64,000 bases of DNA, taken from the NCBI RefSeq assembly GCF_003577475.1, contig NZ_QPEP01000015.1:1-64000 (forward strand), written 5' to 3'. A program made the translations under genes and the position numbers. This stretch comes from Salinibius halmophilus (lineage in GTDB: Bacteria; Pseudomonadota; Gammaproteobacteria; Pseudomonadales; Natronospirillaceae). The notes beneath the pieces are model-generated. The model saw only the letters and a list, made by a program, of their open reading frames with translations, was not told the DNA's origin and did no database searches. This document shows positions 46,319 to 55,195 of the stretch, piece by piece (position 1 is the first letter of the stretch; every line of letters begins with the position of its first letter).

Positions 46319-48862
46319 TTACAGCACCACTCGCTCGTTTTTTACTTCAATTACCTTCACCTCTTGCGTATACGCATCGAGCGTTACCAAGTCGGTTAGG
46401 TAGTAGGTCGTTACTTTGCTGTTTTCAACTGAGTACAACAGCATGTCACCTACTAGGCCTTCTAAAGTGATATTACCCGCTTCAGCGGCAACCGTTGGAG
46501 TAGCGCCGTTTTCTAGTGGCGTGGCATCGGTAAATAACCATAGGCCTTGCGTGCCATTAAAATCACCGGCGACCACCACACCTGCTGAGGTGCTGATGAG
46601 GCCGCTGGTGGAGTTAAATACCGCGACCATTTGCTCTGAGCTGGCAGCTCGCAGGTAGCTCGCACCACTTTCACTTAAAATAAACACATCAGCCCCTAAC
46701 TGAGCCGTTGAGTTCGAGACAGCTAAACCATCCTGGTTAACAGTTTGACTAGCTGTTACCCCATCATACAAGTAAGCGAATCGACCACCGTTGTCTGGCT
46801 CTGCCGTAAAGAACAGTTGCTCGCCGATCACTTGTAGGTTTTGGAAATCGGATGATTTGTTGGGGACTTTGTTTAATTCTAGCGCGCTCTCAATATTACC
46901 CTCAGATACTTTGAATAATTCATCTCCTTCGGATCGAGCTCGATATCCAACAAAATAAACAGTGCTGTTAAAGACTGTCATCTGACTCACATAATCTACC
47001 TGTTTTGCACTTGGCAGCTGAGCCGCCACGCCAGTTGAATCTAGTGACCAAAGTGAACCACTGCCAGTGCTTGCACCCACCACATAATACAAAGCCTCGC
47101 CAACAACGGTTAGCTCGCTAATCTCAGCTGCTTCCGTACCAGCAATGGCCACTGTATTGGCAGCCGTGCCATCCGTTTTCCACAGTTGCTGCTCAGTGCC
47201 GGTTGCATTGTTGGCAGTGAAATATAGCTCGCCGTAAAATACCGTGAAGTTGCCAGGGTTGGTGGCAATGGCATTGCCTTCGGCATCGGTTAAAATGCGC
47301 GTACCGTGGCTACTGCCATCGCTTACGTACAGTTGGCTATCGGCTTGTGTTGCGTCTGTTACTACAGAGCCTGCAAAGAAGTATTGGCCATTAAACTCGA
47401 TGCCATTGCCGGCAAATGTAAGTGGTGCATTGCCTGCTTTAATTTCGCGCGCTGTGCCTTCCTCTAGCCACTGCCATAGGTTGGTAGCGCCTTGTAATGG
47501 TAGAACCGACGCATTGCGATAAGCATACGCTTGGCTTTCGGTGGTAAAGCTTACATCAGCTAGCGTTTTTTCTTCATTTAGCCCTAATGTGGTAACTGGC
47601 TTCACCGCTACGGTATAAGTGGTGCCTAGTGCTAACGAGGCACTTGGAGTAAAGCTAAGCGTTGGTTTGCCATCTACAAGCGCGTAGTTTGCTTCGCCTA
47701 ATACCACCGCGCCGTCAGCCGAGGTAACAACAATGCCATCGCCTGCAATTTCATTAATCTGGTCACTCAGTTCAATTACCACATTGGTACCAACCAGTGC
47801 ATTGCCATTAGCATTGGCTTGCACGGTAAGCGGCTGGGCAACAAACGCTGGCTGGGTGATTTTTGCCACACCAGTTGCTTGCGTACCCGCACCAGAAACT
47901 TGCAAGGTAAAGTATTCATTACCTTCAAAAATTGTATCGGTATTTACTGATACCTGTACTTTTTTAGGTTCTGTGCTGCCTGCAGTAAAGGTCACTTCGC
48001 CAACGGTAAGGGTGTAGTCTTCACCGGCTACTGCGTTGGCGTTTTGGGTGGTGTAGAAGAAGCTAGTATCCACTGCTGGTGCTTCAGCAAGCGTAATAGT
48101 GAACTCGGCTGAGTTGCCCTCGGCAACGGTTACATCGGTAACATTAATTAGGGTATTCGCATTGGTGCCGTTTTGGCCATTCGCACCGTCTTGTCCATTC
48201 GTACCATCTTCACCGTTACATACTTTGGCAGTGGTTGCGGTGGCTGGGTCGGCAGTGCCATCACTGTCGGCATCTAAGCCGCTTGTAATCAGGTGACCGC
48301 CGTTTTTGCAGTCGGCATCGTTGGCTGGCAGTGGAGCGATGTTGATGACGGTATTAACGCCGTCTTTGCCTGGCTCGCCTTTATCGCCTTTATCGCCTTT
48401 ATCGCCTTTATCGCCAGAAGCACCATCAGTGCCATTGCAAATAACGGCCGTGGCTGGGTTTTCGTCGTCGGTCAATTTGCCGTCTTCGTTGGCATCAATC
48501 CCGCTTAGTACTAGGTTGCCACCGGCTGGGCATTGCTCAGGAGTAGCTGGCTCTACCAGTAAAATGCTACTGGCACCGTCGTTACCATTCGTGCCATTGC
48601 AAATGAGCTGAGTGGAGGTCACTTCGCTGTCGTCGAGCGTGGCATTGCCGTTGGTGTCGAGCCCAAGCTCTATTTGTGTACCGCCAGCGGCGCATTGCTC
48701 GGTGGTAGCTGCTTGGGTGCGCGTTAATACGGCTGCTGCAACTGTTTGCTGATTGTCGCTCGCACCAGGCTGGGTTTGTGTTGGGTCGCTTGAGGTTTCA
48801 CTACCACAAGCGGTTAAACCGATAATGGCGGTAATGGCCATTGCACTTTTCATGTGCTGCAT
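46319..48862 (-). CDS. Large multidomain lipoprotein 3
   Basis: The 847-residue lipoprotein has lipobox IGLTAC (about residues 14-19). Three DUF7151-like repeats carry EF-hand-like loops (DTNGNATLDDSE, DANEDGKLTDDE, DADSDGTADP). A short collagen-like run (GDKGDKGDKGDKGEPGKDG) and a Calx-beta domain (VAEGNSAEFTITLAEAP) follow. The C-terminal half is nearly identical to lipoprotein 2 over most of its length. It is read on the same strand directly upstream of gene 2, with its own terminator between, so each is probably a separate unit. AAGGAG lies 6 bases before the ATG at 48862. Confidence 0.82.
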   Translation of the reverse strand: MQHMKSAMAITAIIGLTACGSETSSDPTQTQPGASDNQQTVAAAVLTRTQAATTEQCAAGGTQIELGLDTNGNATLDDSEVTSTQLICNGTNGNDGASSILLVEPATPEQCPAGGNLVLSGIDANEDGKLTDDENPATAVICNGTDGASGDKGDKGDKGDKGEPGKDGVNTVINIAPLPANDADCKNGGHLITSGLDADSDGTADPATATTAKVCNGEDGTNGQDGANGQNGTNANTLINVTDVTVAEGNSAEFTITLAEAPAVDTSFFYTTQNANAVAGEDYTLTVGEVTFTAGSTEPKKVQVSVNTDTIFEGNEYFTLQVSGAGTQATGVAKITQPAFVAQPLTVQANANGNALVGTNVVIELSDQINEIAGDGIVVTSADGAVVLGEANYALVDGKPTLSFTPSASLALGTTYTVAVKPVTTLGLNEEKTLADVSFTTESQAYAYRNASVLPLQGATNLWQWLEEGTAREIKAGNAPLTFAGNGIEFNGQYFFAGSVVTDATQADSQLYVSDGSSHGTRILTDAEGNAIATNPGNFTVFYGELYFTANNATGTEQQLWKTDGTAANTVAIAGTEAAEISELTVVGEALYYVVGASTGSGSLWSLDSTGVAAQLPSAKQVDYVSQMTVFNSTVYFVGYRARSEGDELFKVSEGNIESALELNKVPNKSSDFQNLQVIGEQLFFTAEPDNGGRFAYLYDGVTASQTVNQDGLAVSNSTAQLGADVFILSESGASYLRAASSEQMVAVFNSTSGLISTSAGVVVAGDFNGTQGLWLFTDATPLENGATPTVAAEAGNITLEGLVGDMLLYSVENSKVTTYYLTDLVTLDAYTQEVKVIEVKNERVVL

Positions 48863-49543
48863 TGCGTTCTCCTTGAACTTGCACGATTGCTACTTAGGGC
48901 GCAGCAGTGCTCACGTCACTTTTTTGTAGCATGCTTAATAATGTGTATTTGTGGCTCAAGGATAACCATATTTTTGCGTGTCCACTATGGTTTGAACAAC
49001 GTAAAAAATTACTGTTTTACGACACTAACAGCGATCAAACAAATTAAGCTATACGAATGGATAGGAATGACGATTAGCAGATTGCATTTGGGATTAGCTC
49101 AATGCCATAAACTTAATATTTTCTGGTGGATTGTTTAAGCTAATGACATTAAACACTAGCGTATAAACCTACCTATTTAGGTAAAACAATATCCCCGCCT
49201 CAGAATCAAACAATATATACATTCATGCCTGTTTAAAACTGTATGATATTAGGTACTTTTCTGCATGCATCGTTTTCAAAACAATTAAAAAACAATATTT
49301 AATAAAACCGGTTTCATAAGCCATGCATTTTGAAATTGGTCACATATATTACTTATCAAACAGCATTCAAACGCAAATCTAACAACATTCAAACTTGGCA
49401 ATTATTAATTACATTCACCTTGGCTTGTAAATAGAAAATTGCAAGCAAGTGACTTCCTGCTTATCTATATACACCGGTTAGCCTATCCCTTTAGCTAACT
49501 CAGGGTGGTTAGCCGGATAACAACAATAATTAGGAGAGTCTCA
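48863..49543. other. AT-rich 680-bp intergenic region
   Basis: This is the space between divergent genes for lipoprotein 3 and the subtilase. It is AT-rich, with many A/T runs, and must hold both promoters. I see no repeat, RNA gene or credible coding sequence; a 94-codon open frame at 48854-49138 has no coding character. Confidence 0.6.
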
Positions 49544-52500
49544 ATGCAACGGAAATTACTTGTTGCCGCGCTTCTTAGTGCAGGCACAGTGATATCGGTT
49601 CCAGCGTTCGCCAATGCGCCGTCTGCTGGGCAAATCCAAAATATTCCCGACTTTGTACCTGGTGTTACCGACCCAGCCAGTGGCGATGTTTATCGCTATG
49701 GCAACACCTGCTGGGAAGCCAAAAATAACCCTGGTGCCTGGGAAACCCCACGTGAGGGCTGGTTCTGGACGGAAGTGGCTTGTTCGGGCACAACCCCAGT
49801 GGTGACACCAACGCCTGTCATTACCAGTACACCAGTTGTGACTAGTACACCTATTGTTACTAGTACGCCAACGTCTGTGATTACTCCGCCACCTGGAGAT
49901 TGTGTGGCAGAGGCTTGGAACGCCAATAACTTCTGGCGCTATAACTCGGCGTTTGGAAATGGCGAACTGGTGTTGGTTACGCACAAGGGCAAAACCTACC
50001 AGCTAACCAGCACTGGCGGTAGTCACTATGAGCCTGGCAGCTCTTGGGGTACCTGGAAAGAAGTGTCGGACTGCGGTGGCAGCAACCCTACACCAACGGC
50101 CACACCAACCGAGGTACCTACCGCAACACCATCCCCAACGGGGACACCCACCAAAACCCCAACAAGCACGCCGGTAGTGAGTGAAGTACCGGGTGCAACG
50201 TTAATTGTTCAGCCTGCCGATCCTAAGTGTAATGCTCAGCCATACAGTGCAAGCGTGCGTTACAATACGGGCGATACGGTGAGCTTTGTTAACCGCAGTG
50301 GGCAAACCGAAATATTAGAGTGTCGCCAGGCAGTGTGGTGCAATTCGCCAGGTTATGAGCCAGGTAGCATTTACCAGAACTCTGCTTGGCGTAAGCTAGA
50401 CCAATGTAAAGCGGGCATTACGTTCACCGGTAAAGTGGATGTTGCTAGCAACTTCATTCAAGATTCGGACACGCAGAATTCAAACAACCCGTTTGTTGAT
50501 AACCACTCAACCGTTTCACGCTATCAGCCTATTGCTCAAGGCGATGAAGTAGCAGGCCATGTGGGTACTGCCGCCGATCCGCGCGATGTGTTTGTTGGCC
50601 GCTTACTGGCTGGTTCGGCTGTGCAACTGGTGCAAACAGGCAGTGGCAACGCCGACTTATACCTTGCCGATAGCACTGGCGCGGTGGTTGATTCATCGCT
50701 GGGCCTTAACCGCGCTGAAGAAGTGATTGTGCCAAGCACAGGCGACTACCGCATTATTGTTGAAGCTGCCGGCGAGGTGACCTATCAACTTGTTTCAGGA
50801 CAGGCACCGTCTGAAGTATCGGCCCAAACCTTCTCGGTAACCGACGACCTAGTAGCCGGTGAAATGTTGGTTCTGGACACCCGTGAAGAGCTCGTAGGCG
50901 CGGCAAGCACCGGGGTTGCTGCTGGCCCAGAAATTGAAGTAGTAGAAGTGAGTGTCCCGGAAGCACTGACGTTCTCGAACGACGAAGCCTATCAGCTTAC
51001 CCTTGAACAGGCGCAGCGTTTGGCCACAATTGAAGCAGTTATTGGCCGTCAAGCGCAGGGCATTGAAGGCGTTATCTTCGAGCCAAACTACTTGTATCAA
51101 GCTATGGCCGTTACGCCAAACGACCCTCAGTACGGCGAACTTTGGGGATTGCCACAAATAGACGCACCGCAAGCGTGGGATATTACCACTGGCCAGTCGG
51201 TTAGTGGCCAAGATGTTGTGGTAGCAGTCATCGACACGGGTAGCGTGTTACACCACCCAGATCATGGTGCGGTTGTGGATGGCTATGACTTTATCAGTGA
51301 TGCCGATCGGGCTCGCGATGGTGATGGTCGTGACAACAATCCAGATGATGTGGGCGACAGCGCCACTCGACCTAGCTGGCACGGTACGCACGTAGCGGGC
51401 ACCATTAGTGCGCGGGCCAACAACGGCCAAGGCATTACTGGTGTGAGCTGGCACGCGAAAATTATGCCTCTGCGCGCGCTTGGCCAAGGTGGTGGCTCGT
51501 TGAAAGACATCGCCGACGCTATTTATTACGCCGCGGGTATTCGCCAAGGCAATGGCCCAGTGCCTAGCCGCCGTGCGGATATTATCAATATGAGCTTGGG
51601 CGGCGGCAGTGATAGCCAAATTTACCGCCAAGCAGTGGCCGCAGCACGCGAGCGTGGTGTGATTGTCATTGCCGCAGCCGGTAACGATGGTGACTTCCGC
51701 AAAAACTACCCTGGTTCAACGCCTGGCGTAGTAGGTGTGGGCGCGACTGGCCGCGATCAACAACGTGCTTACTATTCTAACTACAACTCAGAGGTGGATG
51801 TTTCAGCGCCTGGTGGCAACCGTCGTAGCGACTCAATGATCCTATCGTTGGTGGCACAAAACGACGCTCGCCGCACACCAGCCTACGACTACTACCAGGG
51901 TACGTCGATGGCAACACCGCATGTTGCGGGTGTGGTTGCGCTAATGAAAGCGGTGAACCCAGACCTAACGCCGGCTCAGTTCGACCAGTTGCTAGCGAAT
52001 GGCAGCATTGTCGATGACTTAGGTGCTGTTGGGCGTGATGACCAGTTTGGTCACGGCCAAATCAATGCGCTGAAAGCTGTTCGTGCAGCGCAAGAGTTGG
52101 CAGGCCCTACTAATGGGTTAGTGCTTTCAACCCGTGATTTAAGCTTCGACTTAAATACCGATGAACTGACCTTCTCAGTAGAGGCGGTAGGTGACGCGCG
52201 GGTTACAGCGTTTAGCGACAATAGCAACTGGGTGAATGTGGCACCCGTCAATACTGACTCGAAAGGCCAAGGCGAGTACCGCGTGACGGTAGATCGTAGC
52301 GGCTTGGCAACGGGTCGTTATCAAGCGCAAGTCACCCTAACCGACAACAATAACCAAGGCTATAACTTGGCGGTAACACTCGACGTGAAACAGCTAAGCC
52401 GTGCGGGAGGCGATGTTGGCCAGCTAACGCTGGAAGTGGTGCAGAGCGGTCGTGTAGTGCAAAGCCAGCAGCTTGATAAAGCCGGTAACTACGAGTGGCG

Positions 52501-52657
52501 CATTGATATGCCAGCCGGCAGCTACAACGTGCGAGTTGGTGGCGACAACAACGGCAACAACCGCTTGTGTGATGGCGGCGAGTACTGTGGCGAGTGGCCT
52601 GGCCTAGCCCCACTCACCAACGACGCCTACATGCAACTACCCTTGGTCATTAAGTAA
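49544..52657 (+). CDS. Secreted subtilisin-family (S8) serine protease with carbohydrate-binding-like modules
   Basis: The 1037-residue protein has a signal peptide (cleavage after VPAFA). Three Trp/Cys modules of chitin-binding CBM5/12 type (GNTCWEAKNNPGAWE..., AEAWNANNFWRYNS..., CNAQPYSASVRYN...) are separated by Thr/Pro-rich linkers. A PPC-like domain (residues 325-420) and a propeptide region follow. The S8 domain has Asp564 (VIDTG), His613 (WHGTHVAG) and Ser788 (GTSMATPHVAG). A C-terminal BACON-like beta domain ends the protein. The ATG at 49544 has TAGGAGAG upstream. It probably digests protein in carbohydrate-rich particles such as chitin. A strong terminator follows. Confidence 0.93.
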   Translation: MQRKLLVAALLSAGTVISVPAFANAPSAGQIQNIPDFVPGVTDPASGDVYRYGNTCWEAKNNPGAWETPREGWFWTEVACSGTTPVVTPTPVITSTPVVTSTPIVTSTPTSVITPPPGDCVAEAWNANNFWRYNSAFGNGELVLVTHKGKTYQLTSTGGSHYEPGSSWGTWKEVSDCGGSNPTPTATPTEVPTATPSPTGTPTKTPTSTPVVSEVPGATLIVQPADPKCNAQPYSASVRYNTGDTVSFVNRSGQTEILECRQAVWCNSPGYEPGSIYQNSAWRKLDQCKAGITFTGKVDVASNFIQDSDTQNSNNPFVDNHSTVSRYQPIAQGDEVAGHVGTAADPRDVFVGRLLAGSAVQLVQTGSGNADLYLADSTGAVVDSSLGLNRAEEVIVPSTGDYRIIVEAAGEVTYQLVSGQAPSEVSAQTFSVTDDLVAGEMLVLDTREELVGAASTGVAAGPEIEVVEVSVPEALTFSNDEAYQLTLEQAQRLATIEAVIGRQAQGIEGVIFEPNYLYQAMAVTPNDPQYGELWGLPQIDAPQAWDITTGQSVSGQDVVVAVIDTGSVLHHPDHGAVVDGYDFISDADRARDGDGRDNNPDDVGDSATRPSWHGTHVAGTISARANNGQGITGVSWHAKIMPLRALGQGGGSLKDIADAIYYAAGIRQGNGPVPSRRADIINMSLGGGSDSQIYRQAVAAARERGVIVIAAAGNDGDFRKNYPGSTPGVVGVGATGRDQQRAYYSNYNSEVDVSAPGGNRRSDSMILSLVAQNDARRTPAYDYYQGTSMATPHVAGVVALMKAVNPDLTPAQFDQLLANGSIVDDLGAVGRDDQFGHGQINALKAVRAAQELAGPTNGLVLSTRDLSFDLNTDELTFSVEAVGDARVTAFSDNSNWVNVAPVNTDSKGQGEYRVTVDRSGLATGRYQAQVTLTDNNNQGYNLAVTLDVKQLSRAGGDVGQLTLEVVQSGRVVQSQQLDKAGNYEWRIDMPAGSYNVRVGGDNNGNNRLCDGGEYCGEWPGLAPLTNDAYMQLPLVIK

Positions 52658-52678
52658 GCAAAGACATTGTTTACATCA

Positions 52679-52701
52679 GGGGGCTTCGGCCCCCTTTTTT
52701 T
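52679..52701 (+). terminator. Strong intrinsic terminator of the subtilase gene
   Basis: GGGGGCTTCGGCCCCC followed by seven T residues: a textbook UUCG-loop terminator 21 bases past the stop. Confidence 0.95.
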
Positions 52702-52714
52702 GGGTTTGTAGCAA

Positions 52715-52820
52715 TTGGGACACGCACTGTTTTAAACGAGGACACGCACTAATTGTTAAACGGTGCGTGTCCTCGTTTGTTTCGTGTCCTCGTTAGTTTG
52801 TAAAAAGTGCGTGTCCTGGT
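52715..52820. repeat. Family B inverted cluster
   Basis: Two forward cores (52718, 52740) are followed by two reverse cores (52763, 52807) and one partial reverse unit (TCGTGTCCTCGTT, 52782). The arms pair across the cluster. The gap 52702-52928 holds nothing else recognisable. Confidence 0.88.
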
Positions 52821-52928
52821 TTGATTTGATCCTGGTGGGGCACAGTTTTTGATACTTAGCTATCTAACCCTCGCGCAAATCATCTACTTGGTTGAAGCTT
52901 TCATACATGCAACACAGGAGAGCACGTA

Positions 52929-53057
52929 ATGAAAAACTTCACCGATAGGCTAGCTAACCTAACTATTTTTAACTATCCGCTGCCATTTAACTTAGACCCA
53001 ACTCGCCACTTGCCAGAGGAAAGCGAAGCTGAAATGATCGACCGACTGAGTCGATAG
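52929..53057 (+). CDS. 42-residue small protein
   Basis: This short reading frame has a well placed ribosome-binding site (CAGGAGAG 8 bases before the ATG). It encodes MKNFTDRLANLTIFNYPLPF ... EESEAEMIDRLSR. The coding character is plausible: an acidic C-terminal helix and no rare clusters. It ends 19 bases before the HTH regulator gene, so the two are probably cotranscribed. Function is unknown. Confidence 0.5.
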   Translation: MKNFTDRLANLTIFNYPLPFNLDPTRHLPEESEAEMIDRLSR

Positions 53058-53076
53058 CTTGGGGTAAAAACGGGGC

Positions 53077-53823
53077 ATGCAGGCGAAACAAGTACTTAAT
53101 GAACTAAAGCTGTATCTTAAAGAGCATGGGCTGACTTACTCTTCGCTAGCGGAGCAAGCGGCCCTGCCCGAAATAACAGTCAAGCGCCTAATGAACCGAG
53201 ACCAAGTAAGGTTTGATCAGCTGCAAACGCTATGCGAAAGCGCGGGTAGCTCATTGCTGGAAATAATGCAGCGGGTTCAGAACCGCCAAACTAGTCAATT
53301 AAAGGTCATTGATGCTGACATAGCAGATGCGCTTTTTAACAAGCCGGAACTATATGTTATTGGCAAGGATATAAAGCTTGGTTGTCGATCAATAGAGTCA
53401 CTCGCGAGTCTCCACAAAGTCAAACATGCCACTGCCTATAAGCTTTGCCGAGAACTCGAAACGCTGGGATTTATCGAGATCAATGGTGATAAGTTATTAC
53501 CAAGCACGCCCGCCCCAGCCATTTTAAACCCAGAAGTTCACCGGCAATTTTACGATCTAATTATTGGCAACCACTTAAACCATATGAGATCACAGATGGC
53601 CAACAGCGATAACAAGGAAGATAGATTTGGTAGCTTTACATTGCTATTGACCGATGAAGACTACATCAAGGTTCAAGAGCAACTAAATGAGCTTGTTTCT
53701 ACCGCTTTAGAGCGCTCGGAGTACAACCAAGAATTCTTAACAAGCCGAGCAAAAGAGCGGCTATTGAACGTGTACCTATCCCCTAAACCAGCCCCACCAA
53801 TTGCGATTGTAAAAGACGAATAG
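53077..53823 (+). CDS. XRE-like helix-turn-helix regulator
   Basis: The 248-residue protein has an N-terminal HTH of XRE type (residues 9-60, LKLYLKEHGLTYSSLAEQAALPEITVKRLMNRDQ). A second winged-helix-like region lies at about 105-145 (SIESLASLHKVKHATAYKLCRELETLGFI), and the C-terminal part is helical. It probably regulates transcription in the cytoplasm. Targets are unknown; the preceding 42-residue gene may be its partner. Confidence 0.78.
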   Translation: MQAKQVLNELKLYLKEHGLTYSSLAEQAALPEITVKRLMNRDQVRFDQLQTLCESAGSSLLEIMQRVQNRQTSQLKVIDADIADALFNKPELYVIGKDIKLGCRSIESLASLHKVKHATAYKLCRELETLGFIEINGDKLLPSTPAPAILNPEVHRQFYDLIIGNHLNHMRSQMANSDNKEDRFGSFTLLLTDEDYIKVQEQLNELVSTALERSEYNQEFLTSRAKERLLNVYLSPKPAPPIAIVKDE

Positions 53824-53837
53824 CTTTCGGGTACAAT

Positions 53838-53902
53838 TCGGGACACGCACCTTTCCGCCCGTTTCACTTTGTTTTTGGGCGAATCAATTCAGGACACGCA
53901 CC
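53838..53902 (+). repeat. Two direct family B repeats, one at the aminotransferase RBS
   Basis: Cores lie at 53841-53850 and 53892-53901. The second ends 2 bases before the aminotransferase ATG, and its CAGGAC supplies the only purine-rich Shine-Dalgarno candidate. Confidence 0.82.
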
Positions 53903-53903
53903 A

Positions 53904-55073
53904 ATGGCACTAGCTCAAAGACTCAACGCTATACAACCCTTCCATGTAATGGACATTCTCGCCCAAGCAAAAGCACTAGAGTCAACGGGCGCAGACGTCA
54001 TTCATTTACAAGTTGGGGAGCCTGACTTTGCAACGCCTATGGCGGTTCGCGAGGAGGGTGCAAGGGCCATTCTTGAAGGCGAAACATTTTACACGGCCGC
54101 AAAGGGCCATCAGCCACTGCGGGAAGCGCTTAGCGACTGGTATAAGCGCACTTACAACGTTAGTGTGTCACCGGAACGGATTATTATTACGCCCGGGGCA
54201 TCCAGTGCGCTGTTTATTGCGCTTAGTATGGTATTAGACCCGGGCGACTCACTGATGTTGCCGCTTCCAGGATACCCGTGCAATCGACACTTCGTCGAAC
54301 TACTAGGCGCCAAGGCCATTGAAGTGCCATTGGACGCCAAGCAAAACTACTACCATAGTGCCGACTTGTTTAAGTCTGAGTGGAACGAGGACACGCAAGG
54401 TTTGCTTATAGCGTCGCCACAAAACCCCACTGGCCACGTATTAAGCAAGACTGAAATTGAACAGCTTTATGCACTAACAAAGTCATATGGCAAGCACCTG
54501 ATAGTTGATGAAATCTACCATGGCCTAGTGTTCGATGACGCCAACAACAACAAAGCTACTAGTGTTCTGCAGATTACCGACGATGTTCTGGTGGTGAACA
54601 GTTTCAGTAAGTATTTCAACATGACCGGTTGGCGACTGGGCTGGCTTGTTGTTCCGCCGGGTTTAGAGGAGCAAGCAGACAAGCTGGCTCAAAACCTATA
54701 TCTAGCTGCGACAACCAGCTCGCAATTAGCTGCTGTTCGTGCCCTCGCGCCAGACTTGGACACGCACTTTCAAACAAATCGAGCTGAATTTGCCAAACGA
54801 AGGGACTATTTGGTGCGTGTCCTAACTGAAATTGGTTTTGATGTACTCGGTGAGCCTAAAGGCGCTTTTTACATTTATGCTGATGCTAGCAAGTTCACCA
54901 GCGATGCAATGGCGTTCTGCAAGCAGGTGTTAGCAGAGTGCCATATCGCCATTACGCCAGGCTTAGACTTCGATCCCAAAGCGGGTCAACATTGCGTGAG
55001 ATTCGCTTATACATGCAGCATAGACCGACTAAAAGAGGCCTGTGAGCGACTTAAAGCATGGTTAGAAAGGTGA
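53904..55073 (+). CDS. PLP-dependent class I/II aminotransferase
   Basis: The 389-residue fold-type I enzyme has the family motifs VIHLQVGEPDFATP, YTAAKGHQPLREALSDWY, ASPQNPTGHVLSK (PLP ring Asn), VDEIYHGLVF, and NSFSKYFNMTGWRLGW with the Schiff-base lysine. The C-terminal ITPGLDF and VRFAYTCSIDRLKEA carry the substrate-carboxylate arginine. It belongs to the aspartate/alanine-type group; substrate is not determined. The gene contains three copies of the GGACACGCA word (54389, 54758, 54813) in different frames, and a repeat forms its RBS. Confidence 0.9.
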   Translation: MALAQRLNAIQPFHVMDILAQAKALESTGADVIHLQVGEPDFATPMAVREEGARAILEGETFYTAAKGHQPLREALSDWYKRTYNVSVSPERIIITPGASSALFIALSMVLDPGDSLMLPLPGYPCNRHFVELLGAKAIEVPLDAKQNYYHSADLFKSEWNEDTQGLLIASPQNPTGHVLSKTEIEQLYALTKSYGKHLIVDEIYHGLVFDDANNNKATSVLQITDDVLVVNSFSKYFNMTGWRLGWLVVPPGLEEQADKLAQNLYLAATTSSQLAAVRALAPDLDTHFQTNRAEFAKRRDYLVRVLTEIGFDVLGEPKGAFYIYADASKFTSDAMAFCKQVLAECHIAITPGLDFDPKAGQHCVRFAYTCSIDRLKEACERLKAWLER

Positions 55074-55103
55074 GTGTCCTAGTTTAGGCGTTGCTCTTGA
55101 ACG

Positions 55104-55144
55104 GTGCGTGTCCCAATTAAACTAAGCTGTTTATTTGACCACTG
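55104..55144 (+). promoter_or_regulatory. Family B repeat and LexA-like motif upstream of RAYT2
   Basis: A reverse family B core (GTGCGTGTCC, 55104-55113) is followed by AGCTGTTTATTTGACCACTG (55125-55144). The latter shares CTGTTTATTTGACCA with the LexA-like palindrome of RAYT1 and sits 52 bases before the start, but its right half is less symmetrical. Confidence 0.42.
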
Positions 55145-55195
55145 GATATTTACCCTCTACTTTTAATGCATACAAATAAGTGTGGAGGGGCTGTT

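Noticed and set aside
48365-48425. Short tandem repeat considered as a CRISPR-like or phase-variable tract
   Set aside because: It is the collagen-like coding stretch (GDKGDKGDKGDKGEPG), in frame with no unique spacers. Length variation is possible but nothing suggests CRISPR.
48854-49138. 94-codon open frame between lipoprotein 3 and the subtilase
   Set aside because: It starts inside the neighbouring gene, has no SD, odd composition, and lies over the promoter region.
50949-50958. Further copy of the family B word in the subtilase (GTGAGTGTCC)
   Set aside because: It has a mismatch in the core, so I did not count it among exact coding copies.
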